Assembly (NCBI GenBank): GCA_963763305.1
Contig: CAVXNP010000001.1
Coordinates: forward strand, 2,666,001-2,730,000
Length of the DNA: 64,000 bases
From: CAVXNP01 sp963763305
GTDB taxonomy: Bacteria; Pseudomonadota; Gammaproteobacteria; Xanthomonadales; Rhodanobacteraceae
Direction of reading: 5' to 3'
Made by a program: the position numbers and the translations under genes. Shown piece by piece: positions 55,212 to 63,780 of the stretch; position 1 is the stretch's first letter, and every line of letters starts with the position of its first letter. A model generated the notes under the pieces. It was not told where the DNA came from and searched no databases. It saw nothing but the letters and a program-made list of their open reading frames with translations.

Positions 55212-55430
55212 ATGAAGAAGTCCCACAACAGCGACAGCTAGATCATCGCCGTGCTAAAGCAGGCACGAGGCTGACCCGGCAAGCCCGTGCCTGAGCTGTA
55301 CCGCGAACACGGCATCAGCTAGGCGAAGTTCTACAAGTGGCGCAGCAAGCTTCGGCGGCATGGACATGTGCCCTGGTCGCCCGCATGAAGGGGCTGGAGG
55401 CCGGAAACCAGCGGCTGGAGAGGCCGTCCA
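55212..55430 (+). pseudogene. IS3-family OrfA remnant with in-frame stops
   Basis: ATG 55212 begins MKKSHNSDS followed by TAG, IIAVLKQAR, TGA, PVPELYREHGIS, TAG, AKFYKWRSKL. This is the HTH of an IS3-family OrfA (PF01527 type), with TAG at 55239 and 55320 where CAG (Gln) is expected and a TGA at 55272. It lacks OrfB. It is a dead IS end. Confidence 0.75.
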
Positions 55431-55495
55431 GCGACGACCAGCTCGAGTGCCGACCAGCGGACGGAGGGACTCGCAAAATAAGGGGGAGGGAATGA

Positions 55496-56561
55496 CGGAG
55501 GGAATTAAATGCCCACAACGGCGACAGCTGGAGTGCGGTCTACAGCGGCACGGGGCTGACCAAAACCTACAGCGGCAAGCCGGCGGGAAGCTACCTGTAC
55601 CGGGTGCGCGCCTGCCAGGGCGAGTGCGGCGACTGGACGCTATCGGCCACCCTGGGCGTGTGGCCCGCGCTGGCGACCGTCACGGTGCCGTCCGGCGTGC
55701 AGGCCGGAAACTACAGCGTCAGCTGGAGCCGGCCCTCCACCGCGACCAGCTTCGACGTGGACGAGCAGCACGACGGTGGCACGTGGCAGCGCATCGCCAC
55801 CGCGACCACCGCCACGTCGATCAGCCGGCCGGGCACCGTCAATGGCAGCTACAGCTATCGGGTCAGCGCCAAGAATGCGCACGGTAGCCGCGGCTGGGCC
55901 ACCTCCGGCGCGGTGACCGTGCTGTTGCCGCCCGATACCGCACCGGCCAGCCTGAGCGTGCCGGCAGTCAGCAGCACCGGCGGCTACACGGTGAGCTGGG
56001 GCAGTGTGCTCAACGCCGACAGCTACACCCTGGAGGAACAGATCAACGGCAGCACCACCTGGAGCCCGGTGTATAGCGGCAGCGGCCGATCCAAGGCGTT
56101 CAGCGGCAAGACCAACGGCGCGCATTACGGCTATCGGGCGCGCGGCTGCAATGTCAGCGGCTGCGGTCCGTTCACTGCCGCATCTACCGTGGCCATCGCC
56201 ATCCCGCCACCGCTGCCCACCGGGGTCTACGCCAACGACACCCTGGTCAACCCCAAGCTGGAGACCATCGATGTGGTCTGGAACGCTTCCAGCGGCGCCA
56301 CCGGTTACGACGTCAAGGACATCACCACCGGCATCGTCCAGCGCACTACGGTCACCTCGATGCAGGTCGAGAGCGGCATGCCGATCAACTACGACGACTA
56401 CGCCGTGCGTGCGTGCAACCCGTATGCCTGCAGTGCCTGGGTCACTGCGCAGCCGCGGCAGGTGGTCAAGGCACCGAGCGGCGCCACCACGATCAGCGCG
56501 GTCTCGGTCAGCGGCACCGGCAGCTACACGGTCAGCTGGGGCACGGTGTTCAACGCCGGGA
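55496..56561 (+). pseudogene. Fibronectin-III repeat fragment of an RHS/wall-associated protein
   Basis: An open frame of ~350 codons without a start encodes four FN3-like repeats (SYLYRVRACQGECGDWTLS; YSYRVSAKNAHGSRGW; HYGYRARGCNVSGCGPF; DYAVRACNPYACSAW), each ~90 residues with the YRVRAC..GxxGxW pattern. This is the linker type found in wall-associated RHS/YD-repeat proteins of Xanthomonadales. Both ends stop at repeat ends: GACGGAGGGAATTAA at 55494-55508 and AAACGGGTCAGGTTC near 56562. The frame reads on to 56650 by chance. The gene is truncated at both sides. Confidence 0.7.
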
Positions 56562-56644
56562 CAAAAACGGGTCAGGTTCACTTACTGAGAGTCAAGCGCG
56601 TGGATGACCCGCGGCCGGCCGCAGGTGCCGGGGGCGTCTCCGCG

Positions 56645-56901
56645 AAATAAGGGGACGGAGGGAATTAAACGCCCTGCGATGGGTCGCCTGATTGCTTTGG
56701 TCGGCCACGGCGCCGCAGGTAGGCCGGGCGTCCAAGGGCCTTTTCGATCATGGCCTGGAACTTGGGTTCGCCCAGCGCGCGCTCTTGTTCGAGGTGCGCA
56801 CGGATGCTGGGCAATTCCTCCTCGCTGATGCCCTCACGCAACCAGGTCCGGTAGGCTGCCGCGCGCGTCTTCGGGTCACGGTCTTGCGCAAGGAAGACCG
56901 C
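56645..56901 (-). pseudogene. RAYT fragment A (C-terminal end)
   Basis: Begins with AAATAAGGGGACGGAGGG and matches the last ~78 codons of the RAYT at 58273 (LEQERALGEPKFQAMIEKAL). It is cut at GAAGACCG and directly abuts the next unit. Confidence 0.8.
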
Positions 56902-57733
56902 AAATAAGGGGACGGAGGGAATTAAACGCCCTGCGATGGGTCGCCTGATTGTTTTGGTCGGCCACGGCGCCGCAGGTAGGCCGGGCGTCCAAGGGCCTTT
57001 TCGATCATGGCCTGGAACTCGGGTTCGCCCAGCGCGCGCTCTTGTTCGAGGTGCGCACGGATGCTGAGCAATTCCTCCTCGCTGACGCCCTCACGCAACC
57101 AGGTCCGGTAGGCTGCCGCGCGCGTCTTCGGATCACGGTCTTGCGCAAGGAAGACCGGGTGGGCTTGATCAGCCTGTCCTCAAACAGACCCAGATTCGCG
57201 TGCACGCTTGACCAGCGGTATTGCTCCGGCAGAGCCACCATGGACGCGCGTACCGGGTTGAGCTCGATGTAGCGATAGACGGTCATGAGGTAGCGCTCGG
57301 TATCGACGAGGCATGATTTGAATCGCCCTTGCCAGAGCGTGCCGGAACGGCGGTGGCGCTTGTTGAACGCCTGCACGTAGCACTGGCCGACGTTGCGCAT
57401 CGCAAGCGACAGGGCCTCCCTTTCCGGAGGCGTCAGGAGCAGGTGCACATGGTTGCCCATGAATACGTATGCGTGTACGCCGATGCTGTGCTCCGCCATC
57501 GCTTCGCACAGCAGCTCATAGAAGTGATGCCGATCGATGTTGTCGACGAAGATCGCGCAGCGGTTGACGCCACGCTGGGTGACATGGAGTGGGTATCCGG
57601 GAAGTTGGAGGCGCGGACGGCGGGGCATGCAGTAAGTTTGGCGCCGGGCGAGCAGCCACGCAGTCGGGGACAGGCGCTATCGCGGTAGGCTTCCGCCTGT
57701 GTGCAGGGTCTCTTAATTCCCTCCGTCCCCTTT
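56902..57733 (-). mobile_element. RAYT unit B with inverted ends
   Basis: An ~832-bp unit bounded by GGGGACGGAGGGAATTAA (56908-56925) and its inverted copy TTAATTCCCTCCGTCCCC (57713-57730). It contains a RAYT gene and ~85 bp upstream of it. A sister unit of the same length and sequence lies at 58254. It abuts fragment A on one side and an unrelated gene (57762) on the other. Confidence 0.8.
56922..57628 (-). pseudogene. REP-associated tyrosine transposase, frameshifted copy
   Basis: Nearly identical to the intact copy at 58273 but with G3 instead of G4 at ~57160 (IKPHPVF is expected; the frame goes to IKPTRSS). The Y1 nuclease part (NHVH, CYVQAFNK) is complete, so a truncated 207-residue product could still be made. 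The TAA of the full frame is inside the end repeat. Confidence 0.85.
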
Positions 57734-57761
57734 CGTTGCGCTATGACATGGGAGACAATTG

Positions 57762-58220
57762 ATGCGCCTGCTTAGAAGGGTCTTCGGCTGTGCGATTATT
57801 GGCATAGCCAACTTGACAAGCTCCTGCGCGGCTACTGAGATCAAGGTTTGCCCTGTCCTCAGCCGGCCGGAGCAATATGCGGGGAAGTCACTAACCGTTG
57901 AGGCCACCTACCACACTGATAGGATGACATACGGCTTTTTGGCAGGGGACTCATGCCCCCGTGAAAAAAGGATCATTCATCTGGCTTATGTGCCCGAGGG
58001 GGGCGCCGAAAGCGTGAGGGATCTTTATGTGGAAACGCGTCGCATGTGTGAAGCTCATCACATGGGTGATGGGCCTTGCCCGATAGAGCTTCGAGTGAAA
58101 ATCAGTGGCACGCTCATGTTGGCCAATGGGAGGCTAACTCTTGAGCCGCAAGAGGCGGAAATTGTCGAGATGAGAAGTGCACCTTGGATGGCTGAGAGGA
58201 AAGTAGAGGTCAAAAATTAA
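57762..58220 (+). CDS. Exported protein of unknown function
   Basis: A 152-residue protein with a signal peptide, possibly a lipoprotein (MRLLRRVFGCAIIGIANLTSSC). The mature part ... KVCPVLSRPEQYAGKSLTVEATYHTDRM... KRIIHLAYVP ... LRVKISGTLML looks like a small OB-fold/beta-barrel domain, with about five Cys. GGGAGA is upstream of the ATG at 57762. AT-rich codon use and its position between two RAYT units suggest a transferred cassette; an immunity-protein role is one possibility. Confidence 0.65.
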   Translation: MRLLRRVFGCAIIGIANLTSSCAATEIKVCPVLSRPEQYAGKSLTVEATYHTDRMTYGFLAGDSCPREKRIIHLAYVPEGGAESVRDLYVETRRMCEAHHMGDGPCPIELRVKISGTLMLANGRLTLEPQEAEIVEMRSAPWMAERKVEVKN

Positions 58221-58253
58221 ACAAATTAAAGGAAAAAAATTAAAGGGGACTCA

Positions 58254-59086
58254 AATAAGGGGACGGAGGGAATTAAACGCCGTGCGATGGGTCGCCTGAT
58301 TGTTTTGGTCGGCCACGGCGCCGCAGGTAGGCCGGGCGTCCAAGGGCCTTTTCGATCATGGCCTGGAACTTGGGTTCGCCCAGCGCGCGCTCTTGTTCGA
58401 GGTGTGCCCGGATGCTGAGCAATTCCTCCTCGCTGACGCCCTCACGCAACCAGGTCCGGTAGGCTGCCGCGCGCGTCTTCGGATCACGGTCTTGCGCAAG
58501 GAAGACCGGGTGGGGCTTGATCAGCCTGTCCTCAAACAGACCCAGATTCGCGTGCACGCTTGACCAGCGGTATTGCTCCGGCAGAGCCACCATGGACGCG
58601 CGTACCGGGTTGAGCTCGATGTAGCGATAGACGGTCATGAGGTAGCGCTCGGTATCGACGAGGCATGATTTGAATCGCCCTTGCCAGAGCGTGCCGGAGC
58701 GGCGGTGGCGCTTGTTGAAGGCCTGCACGTAGCATTGGCCGAAATTGCGCATCGCAAGCGACAGGGCCTCCCTTTCCGGAGGCGTCAGGAGCAGGTGCAC
58801 ATGGTTGCCCATGAATACGTATGCGTGTACGCCGATGCTGTGCTCCGCCATCGCTTCGCACAGCAGCTCATAGAAGTGATGCCGATCGATGTTGTCGACG
58901 AAGATCGCGCAGCGGTTGACGCCACGCTGGGTGACATGGAGTGGGTATCCGGGAAGTTGGAGGCGCGGACGGCGGGGCATGCAGTAAGTTTGGCGCCGGG
59001 CGAGCAGCCCCGCAGTCGGGGACAGGCGCTATCGCGGTAGGCTTCCGCCTGTGTGCAGGGTCTCTTAATTCCCTCCGTCCCTTTCG
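58254..59086 (-). mobile_element. RAYT unit C with inverted ends (intact)
   Basis: The unit runs from GGGGACGGAGGGAATTAA (58260-58277) to TTAATTCCCTCCGTCCC (59065-59081). It encodes the only intact RAYT copy. I cannot identify target-site duplications: the flanks (AGGGGACTCAAATAAG and CTTTCGTTCTCG) are not matching repeats. Confidence 0.8.
58273..58980 (-). CDS. REP-associated tyrosine transposase (RAYT, Y1_Tnp), intact
   Basis: A 235-residue IS200-like Y1 transposase of the RAYT type. Features: HVTQRG near residue 15; the HUH motif YVFMGNHVHLLLTP (His60, His62); the catalytic Tyr84 in CYVQAFNKRHRRSGTLWQGRFKS; the ELNPVRASMV helix near 125; and a basic C-terminus (GRPAYLRRRGRPKQSGD). RAYTs bind and cut single-stranded REP hairpins. 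The stop TAA lies in the left end repeat. It is the source copy for the seven fragments nearby. Confidence 0.9.
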   Translation of the reverse strand: MPRRPRLQLPGYPLHVTQRGVNRCAIFVDNIDRHHFYELLCEAMAEHSIGVHAYVFMGNHVHLLLTPPEREALSLAMRNFGQCYVQAFNKRHRRSGTLWQGRFKSCLVDTERYLMTVYRYIELNPVRASMVALPEQYRWSSVHANLGLFEDRLIKPHPVFLAQDRDPKTRAAAYRTWLREGVSEEELLSIRAHLEQERALGEPKFQAMIEKALGRPAYLRRRGRPKQSGDPSHGV

Positions 59087-59177
59087 TTCTCGTCAAATTG
59101 CTCTCGGATTGCCCAACGGAGGCAAACCGTATTTCCAATACGACAGCTATAGCGGCATTATCCAGTATACGCTTCGC

Positions 59178-59447
59178 ATGTCTGACTATAAGGCACGCTA
59201 CATGAATACTAGATTTTTCAGCGAGGTTAAGGACGATACACTAGATACTGCGCTAGCACATGAAATTGCCCACACCCCGCTAGGGAGGAGGGCATTCAAC
59301 ATAGGGGCGCAACCTCACACTCAGGACGATGAATTCGAAGCCATACGGAAGGTAGAGAATCCCTACAGGAGCTTCTACGGAATTCCTCTCCGTACGTCGT
59401 ATAACGGGTACCCCGTTCCATCGCCATTGACCCAGGATTCCCCATGA
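59178..59447 (+). CDS. HEIAH metallopeptidase-like fragment (toxin-tip candidate)
   Basis: An 89-residue frame from ATG 59178 (the frame is open from ~59095, just after the RAYT unit). It contains TALAHEIAHTPLG with an HExxH zinc signature and a Tyr/Arg-rich C-terminus ending PSPLTQDSP. The length, composition and truncated 5' end fit the C-terminal toxin domain of an RHS/polymorphic toxin rather than a full enzyme. Its stop overlaps the next gene (ATGA). The toxin function is inferred. Confidence 0.55.
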   Translation: MSDYKARYMNTRFFSEVKDDTLDTALAHEIAHTPLGRRAFNIGAQPHTQDDEFEAIRKVENPYRSFYGIPLRTSYNGYPVPSPLTQDSP

Positions 59448-59857
59448 GACTCTGTCGAGTGATCGTGCTTGTAGTCGTCTTGTGGCTCCCGACTATTGCA
59501 TTTGCAAGCGACTGTGGAGCCCAAGAGCACCGGGCATCCATCCAAGCGACAAGGGGCCTAATTGTCAAAGAGGTTCCCGTAAGGCCGGTTGTAGGGGAGT
59601 TTTTGACTACGGCTGGTACACGTGAGTGTGTGCGGCTTGATTTCTACATTACCCCCTGGGGGCGTGCAACCCACATCACCATAGCGGACTCATCAGGCGA
59701 GGTTCCCGTCGAAATGGCCGCTGCGGATGCGCTTAGGGGCTACAAATTCAAAGGGGGCCTTTTTGGCTTCTTCAAGCGGCGGACGCTTGTCTTCGACATA
59801 GTCGCCAACAAGTTTCCTGAAGGCTACTTCAGCAAGCAAGGGGCGAAGGACAGTTAG
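59444..59857 (+). CDS. Secreted protein with TonB-C-like domain, coupled to the HEIAH gene
   Basis: A 137-residue protein with a signal peptide (RLCRVIVLVVVLWLPTIAFA). The mature region VRLDFYITPWGRATHITIADSSGEVPVEMAAADALRGYKF has the pattern of TonB C-terminal-like domains (strand-helix with I-T-P-x-G). It starts within the stop codon of the preceding gene, as immunity genes often do. The assignment as a periplasmic immunity protein is a hypothesis. Confidence 0.65.
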   Translation: MRLCRVIVLVVVLWLPTIAFASDCGAQEHRASIQATRGLIVKEVPVRPVVGEFLTTAGTRECVRLDFYITPWGRATHITIADSSGEVPVEMAAADALRGYKFKGGLFGFFKRRTLVFDIVANKFPEGYFSKQGAKDS

Positions 59858-59904
59858 GGGTGGTCTGAACCTGTCCCCTCGGGACGGACGCCAAGAAGCA
59901 TGGG

Positions 59905-60771
59905 TCAAGCCGCTTGCTCAAGTCTCCTTGCATAGTCGTTGGGCGACAAGTAGCCGAGTGCCGAGTGCAGGCGCGTGGGGTTGTAGAAGCCGTGGATGTA
60001 GCTGGCAATGGCGGCATGCGCTTCGGCCTTGCTGGCATACACGCCGGTGGCCTCCTCGTTTTTGAGCGTGGCGAAGAAGCTCTCGGCTACCGCATTGTCC
60101 CAGCAGTTGCCCTTGCGGCTCATGCTTGGTACGAAGCCGTGCGCGGTGATCGTGTTGCGGAAGTCACCACTGGCGTACTGGCTGCCGCGGTCGGAGTGGA
60201 ACAACACGCCGCCGTCGACCGGCGAGGCCGACCAGGCGTTCAGGAAGGCTTGCTGTACCAGGTCATCGGGCATGCGCTCGGACAGGCTGTAGCCGAGTAC
60301 CTGGCGGGTTTGCAGGTTGAGCACGGTGGCCAGATACAGCCAGCCTTCGCGCGTGGGGATGTAGGTGATGTCGCCGACCCAGGCGGGAACCGGGCTGTCC
60401 ACGGCGAACTGACGGTCGAGCAGGTTCTCGGCCACCGGTCGCGTGTGCCCACTGTCGGTGGTGCGAGGCTTAAAGCGGCCTTTGATCTTCCCGCGCAGCC
60501 CTTCCTCGCGCATCAGCCGGGCCACGCGCTTGGGGCCGACGGCGTGGGCGCAGGCCCGTAGCGCCTTGACCATGCGCGGACGGCCATAGGTCCGGCGACT
60601 GCCGGCGTGGATCGTGCGCAGGTCCGCGCGCAGGGCGGCTTCCGGGTCCGGACCGGGATCAGCCTGACGATGGAGATGGTCGTGGAAACCGGAGACCGAC
60701 ACCCCCAGCACCCGGCACAACAGCCTCACGGGAAAACGAGTCCGCTCACGAGCGACGAAGGCGTACCTCAC
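59905..60771 (-). CDS. IS3-family transposase OrfB
   Basis: A 288-residue integrase-type DDE transposase. N-terminal HTH_21-like part (RRTYGRPRMVKALRA), then the catalytic triad: Asp in WVGDITYIPT, Asp in FHSDRGSQYAS and Glu in NAVAESFFATLKNE. It starts at a GTG overlapping the OrfA stop (GTGA). The C-terminal LHSALGYLSPNDY is the family end. Confidence 0.93.
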   Translation of the reverse strand: MRYAFVARERTRFPVRLLCRVLGVSVSGFHDHLHRQADPGPDPEAALRADLRTIHAGSRRTYGRPRMVKALRACAHAVGPKRVARLMREEGLRGKIKGRFKPRTTDSGHTRPVAENLLDRQFAVDSPVPAWVGDITYIPTREGWLYLATVLNLQTRQVLGYSLSERMPDDLVQQAFLNAWSASPVDGGVLFHSDRGSQYASGDFRNTITAHGFVPSMSRKGNCWDNAVAESFFATLKNEEATGVYASKAEAHAAIASYIHGFYNPTRLHSALGYLSPNDYARRLEQAA

Positions 60772-61061
60772 TTGGACTCCTTGGCGAAGAACGCCGTCGC
60801 TTTTTTTAGGATCTCGCGCTCCATCTTCAGCGTAGCGTTCTCAGCACGCAGCCGCGCCACCTCGCTCTCCAGCGCGCTGACCGGTTGGCGCGCCGGCGAA
60901 CTCAGCGGACGACCCGCTCGCGAGGCATCCAGCCAGTTGCTCAGTGTCTTGACCGACATGTCCAATTGCCGAGCCGCCTTGCTCGGGCCGATCGACTCAG
61001 CCAGCGCGACTGCCTGAGCCTTGAAGTCATCGGTATAGCGACGACGGGAAATAGGTTGCAT
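60768..61061 (-). CDS. IS3-family OrfA
   Basis: A 97-residue HTH protein (RRYTDDFKAQAVALAESIGPSKAARQLDMSVKTLSNW) followed by a leucine-zipper-like helix (VSALESEVARLRAENATLKMEREILKKA). It binds the IS ends with OrfB; the two frames overlap and can give a fusion by frameshifting. Confidence 0.93.
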   Translation of the reverse strand: MQPISRRRYTDDFKAQAVALAESIGPSKAARQLDMSVKTLSNWLDASRAGRPLSSPARQPVSALESEVARLRAENATLKMEREILKKATAFFAKESK

Positions 61062-61124
61062 GGGAACCTCCAGGGTGCGATGAAAGTATCGCTTCCTGGC
61101 GTCCGTTCTCGAGGGACAGGTTCA

Positions 61125-61513
61125 TGTTCGAGGTGCGCACGGATGCTGAGCAATTCCTCCTCGCTGACGCCCTCACGCAACCAGGTCCGGTAGGCTGCCG
61201 CGCGCGTCTTCGGATCACGGTCTTGCGCAAGGAAGACCGGGTGGGGCTTGATCAGCCTGTCCTCAAACAGACCCAGATTCGCGTGCACGCTTGACCAGCG
61301 GTATTGCTCCGGCAGAGCCACCATGGACGCGCGTACCGGGTTGAGCTCGATGTAGCGATAGACGGTCATGAGGTAGCGCTCGGTATCGACGAGGCATGAT
61401 TTGAATCGCCCTTGCCAGAGCGTGCCGGAGCGGCGGTGGCGCTTGTTGAAGGCCTGCACGTAGCATTGGCCGAAATTGCGCATCGCAAGCGACAGGGCCT
61501 CCCTTTCCGGAGG
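61125..61513 (-). pseudogene. RAYT fragment D (truncated both sides)
   Basis: The middle of the RAYT gene, cut on the left by the IS3 end and on the right (CTTTCCGGAG) by the GGGGTCAGGTTC mini-element. The same right-hand junction occurs at 63981. Confidence 0.85.
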
Positions 61514-61515
61514 AG

Positions 61516-61573
61516 AATAAGGGGTCAGGTTCATTTTTTCACATCTGGATTAATGAGCCTGACCCCTTTGTTC
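61516..61573. repeat. Palindromic mini-element with GGGGTCAGGTTC ends, copy 2
   Basis: AATAAGGGGTCAGGTTCATT, TTTTCACATCTGGATTA and GAGCCTGACCCCTTTGTTC; differs from copy 1 by two or three bases in the loop. It replaces the 5' end of RAYT fragment D. Confidence 0.8.
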
Positions 61574-61627
61574 ACTGATCACGGTCTTGCGCAAGGAAGA
61601 CCGGGTGGGGCTTGATCAGCCTGTCCC
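61574..61627 (-). pseudogene. RAYT fragment E (short)
   Basis: ATCACGGTCTTGCGCAAGGA to AGCCTGTCC is a ~50-bp internal piece of the RAYT gene, placed between the mini-element and a REP pair. Confidence 0.7.
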
Positions 61628-61635
61628 TTGTGCAC

Positions 61636-61725
61636 GATCGACTTCAGTCGCGACCGGCGTGGTGGTGGCGTGTTTGAGGCAGGGCGGCGCACTGCGTGCG
61701 CTTCGCGACTGAAGTCGCTCCCACA
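61636..61725. repeat. REP pair (GAGCGACTTCAGTCGC class)
   Basis: GATCGACTTCAGTCGCGA (61636) and the inverted TTCGCGACTGAAGTCGCTCC (61702) are separated by ~50 nt. It belongs to the same class as 47813 and 4334. Confidence 0.75.
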
Positions 61726-61882
61726 GGTGGTGCTCGGTTCACCGTCGCCGTGTCTGCGAAGGGGGTGATGGCGCGCGCTTCGCGGTTCTCCCGTTCAGAT
61801 CGTCTCCCGCTGTGGAAGCAAGGGGAATCGCCACGCGCACGCAGTGCCCCGCGCAATCTGTGGTCCGCCGCATCATGGCGCG

Positions 61883-62178
61883 AAATAAGGGGACGGAGGG
61901 AATTAAAACGCCCTGCGATGGGTCGCCTGATTGCTTTGGTCGGCCACGGCGCCGCAGGTAGGCCGGGCGTCCAAGGGCCTTTTCGATCATGGCCTGGAAC
62001 TTGGGTTCGCCCAGCGCGCGCTCTTGTTCGAGGTGCGCGCGGATGCTGAGCAATTCCTCCTCGCTGATGCCCTCACGCAACCAGGTCCGGTAGGCTGCCG
62101 CGCGCGTCTTCGGGTCACGGTCTTGCGCAAGGAAGACCGGGTGGGGCTTGATCAGCCGTCCTCAAACAGGCCCAGATC
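61883..62178 (-). pseudogene. RAYT fragment F (C-terminal part)
   Basis: Starts with an end repeat (61889-61906), has AAAACG where the intact copy has AAACG, and stops at AGCCGTCCTCAAACAGGCCC. It is about 90 codons long. Confidence 0.8.
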
Positions 62179-62184
62179 AAGCAA

Positions 62185-62521
62185 AAATAAGGGGACGGAG
62201 GGAATTAAACACCCTGCGATGGGTCGCCTGATTGCTTTGGTCGGCCACGGCGCCGCATGTAGGCCGGGCGTCCAAGGGCCTTTTCGATCATGGCCTGGAA
62301 CTTGGGTTCGCCCAGCGCGCGCTCTTGTTCGAGGTGCGCACGGATGCTGAGCAATTCCTCCTCGCTGACGCCCTCACGCAACCAGGTCCGGTAGGCTGCC
62401 GCGCGCGTCTTCGGATCACGGTCTTGCGCAAGGCAGAACCGGCGAGGGCTAGATCAGCCTGTCCTCAAGCAGACCCAGATTCGCGTGGTCGGTTGACCAG
62501 AGAAATTGCTCCGGATCAGAT
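62185..62521 (-). pseudogene. RAYT fragment G (C-terminal part)
   Basis: An end repeat at 62191-62208, then the C-terminal ~100 codons with several substitutions (AGGCAGAACCGGCGAGGGCT). It is cut by the degenerate IS3 end at ~62521. Confidence 0.8.
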
Positions 62522-63780
62522 ATAACCTTCTCCCCCTTGAGAACGGACGCCAGGAAGCGATACTTTCATCGCACCCTGGAGGTTCCGATGCAACCTATTT
62601 TCCATCGTGGCTATACCGATGACTTCAAGGCTCAGGCAGACGGCTGGCTGAGACGATCGAGTCCGAGCAATGGCGGTACGGCAATTGGACATGTCGGTCA
62701 AGACAGTGAATAACTGGGTGGATGCCTCGCGAGCGGTCGTAGCTTTTTTGGATGGCGTCGCCAACTGGTCAACGAGCTGGAGAGCGAGGTGGCGCGGCTG
62801 CGTGCTGAGAACGCTACGCTGAAGATGGAGCGCGAGATCCTAAAAAAAGCGACGGCGTTCTTCGCCAAGGAGTCCAAGTGAGGTACGCCTTCGTCGCTCG
62901 TGAGCGGACTCGTTTTCCCGTGAGGCTGTTGTGCCGGGTGCTGGGGGTGTCGGTCTCCAGTTTCCACGACCATCTCCATCGTCAGGCTGATCCCGGTCCG
63001 GACCCGGAAGCCGCCCTGCGCGCGGACCTGCGCACGATCCACGCCGGCAGCCGCCGGACCTATGGCCGTCCGCGCATGGTCAAGGCGCTACGGGCCTGCG
63101 CCCACGCCGTCGGCCCCAAGCGCGTGGCCCGGCTGATGCGCGAGGAAGGGCTGCGCGGCAAGATCAAAGGCCGCTTTAAGCCTCGCACCACCGACAGTGG
63201 GCACACGCGACCGGTGGCCGAGAACCTGCTCGACCGTCAGTTCGCCGTGGACAGCCGGTTCCGCCTGGGTCGGCGACATCACCTACATCCCCACGCGCGA
63301 AGGCTGGCTGTATCTGGCCACCGTGCTCGACCTGCAAACCCGCCAGGTACTCGGCTACAGCTGTCCGAGCGCATGCCCGATGACCTGGTACAGCAAGCCT
63401 TCCTGAACGCCTGGTCGGCCTCGCAGGTCGACGGCGGCGTGTTGTTCCACTCCGACCGCGGCAGCCAGTACGCCAGTGGTGACTTCCGCAACACGATCAC
63501 CGCGCACGGCTTCGTACCAAGCATGAGCCGCAAGGGCAACAGCTGGGACAATGCGGTAGCCGAGAGCTTCTTCGCCACGCTCAAAAACGAGGAGGCCACC
63601 GGCGTGTATGCCAGCAAGGCCGAAGCGCATGCAGCGATTGCCAGCTACATCCACGGCTTCGACACCCCGACGCGCCTGCACTCGGCACTCGGCTACTTGT
63701 AGCCAGACGACTATGCAAGGAGACTTGAGCAAGCGGCTTGACCCATGCTTCTTGGCGTCCGTCCCGAGGGGACAGGTTCA
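62522..63780 (+). mobile_element. Degenerate IS3 copy of the same family
   Basis: Homologous to the IS3 at 59866 and in the opposite orientation. OrfA (from ATG 62588) is broken by frameshifts. OrfB (62878-63702) has a shifted stretch between FAVDS and SERMPDDL, which destroys the first catalytic Asp, and a TAG at the C-terminal SPND. The left inverted repeat is degraded; the right one is intact at 63780. It is dead. Confidence 0.85.

Larger units (their letters stand above)
59866..61124 (-). mobile_element. IS3-family insertion sequence, intact copy
   Basis: A 1,259-bp element with terminal inverted repeats TGAACCTGTCCC(C)TCGGGACGGACGCCAAGAAGC-like (left) and TGAACCTGTCCCTCGAGAAC (right, inverted). 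It encodes OrfA and OrfB with overlapping ends. The right flank is RAYT sequence, the left flank is the end of the 59444 gene, so it did not simply insert in one target; deletion or recombination followed. Confidence 0.88.
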
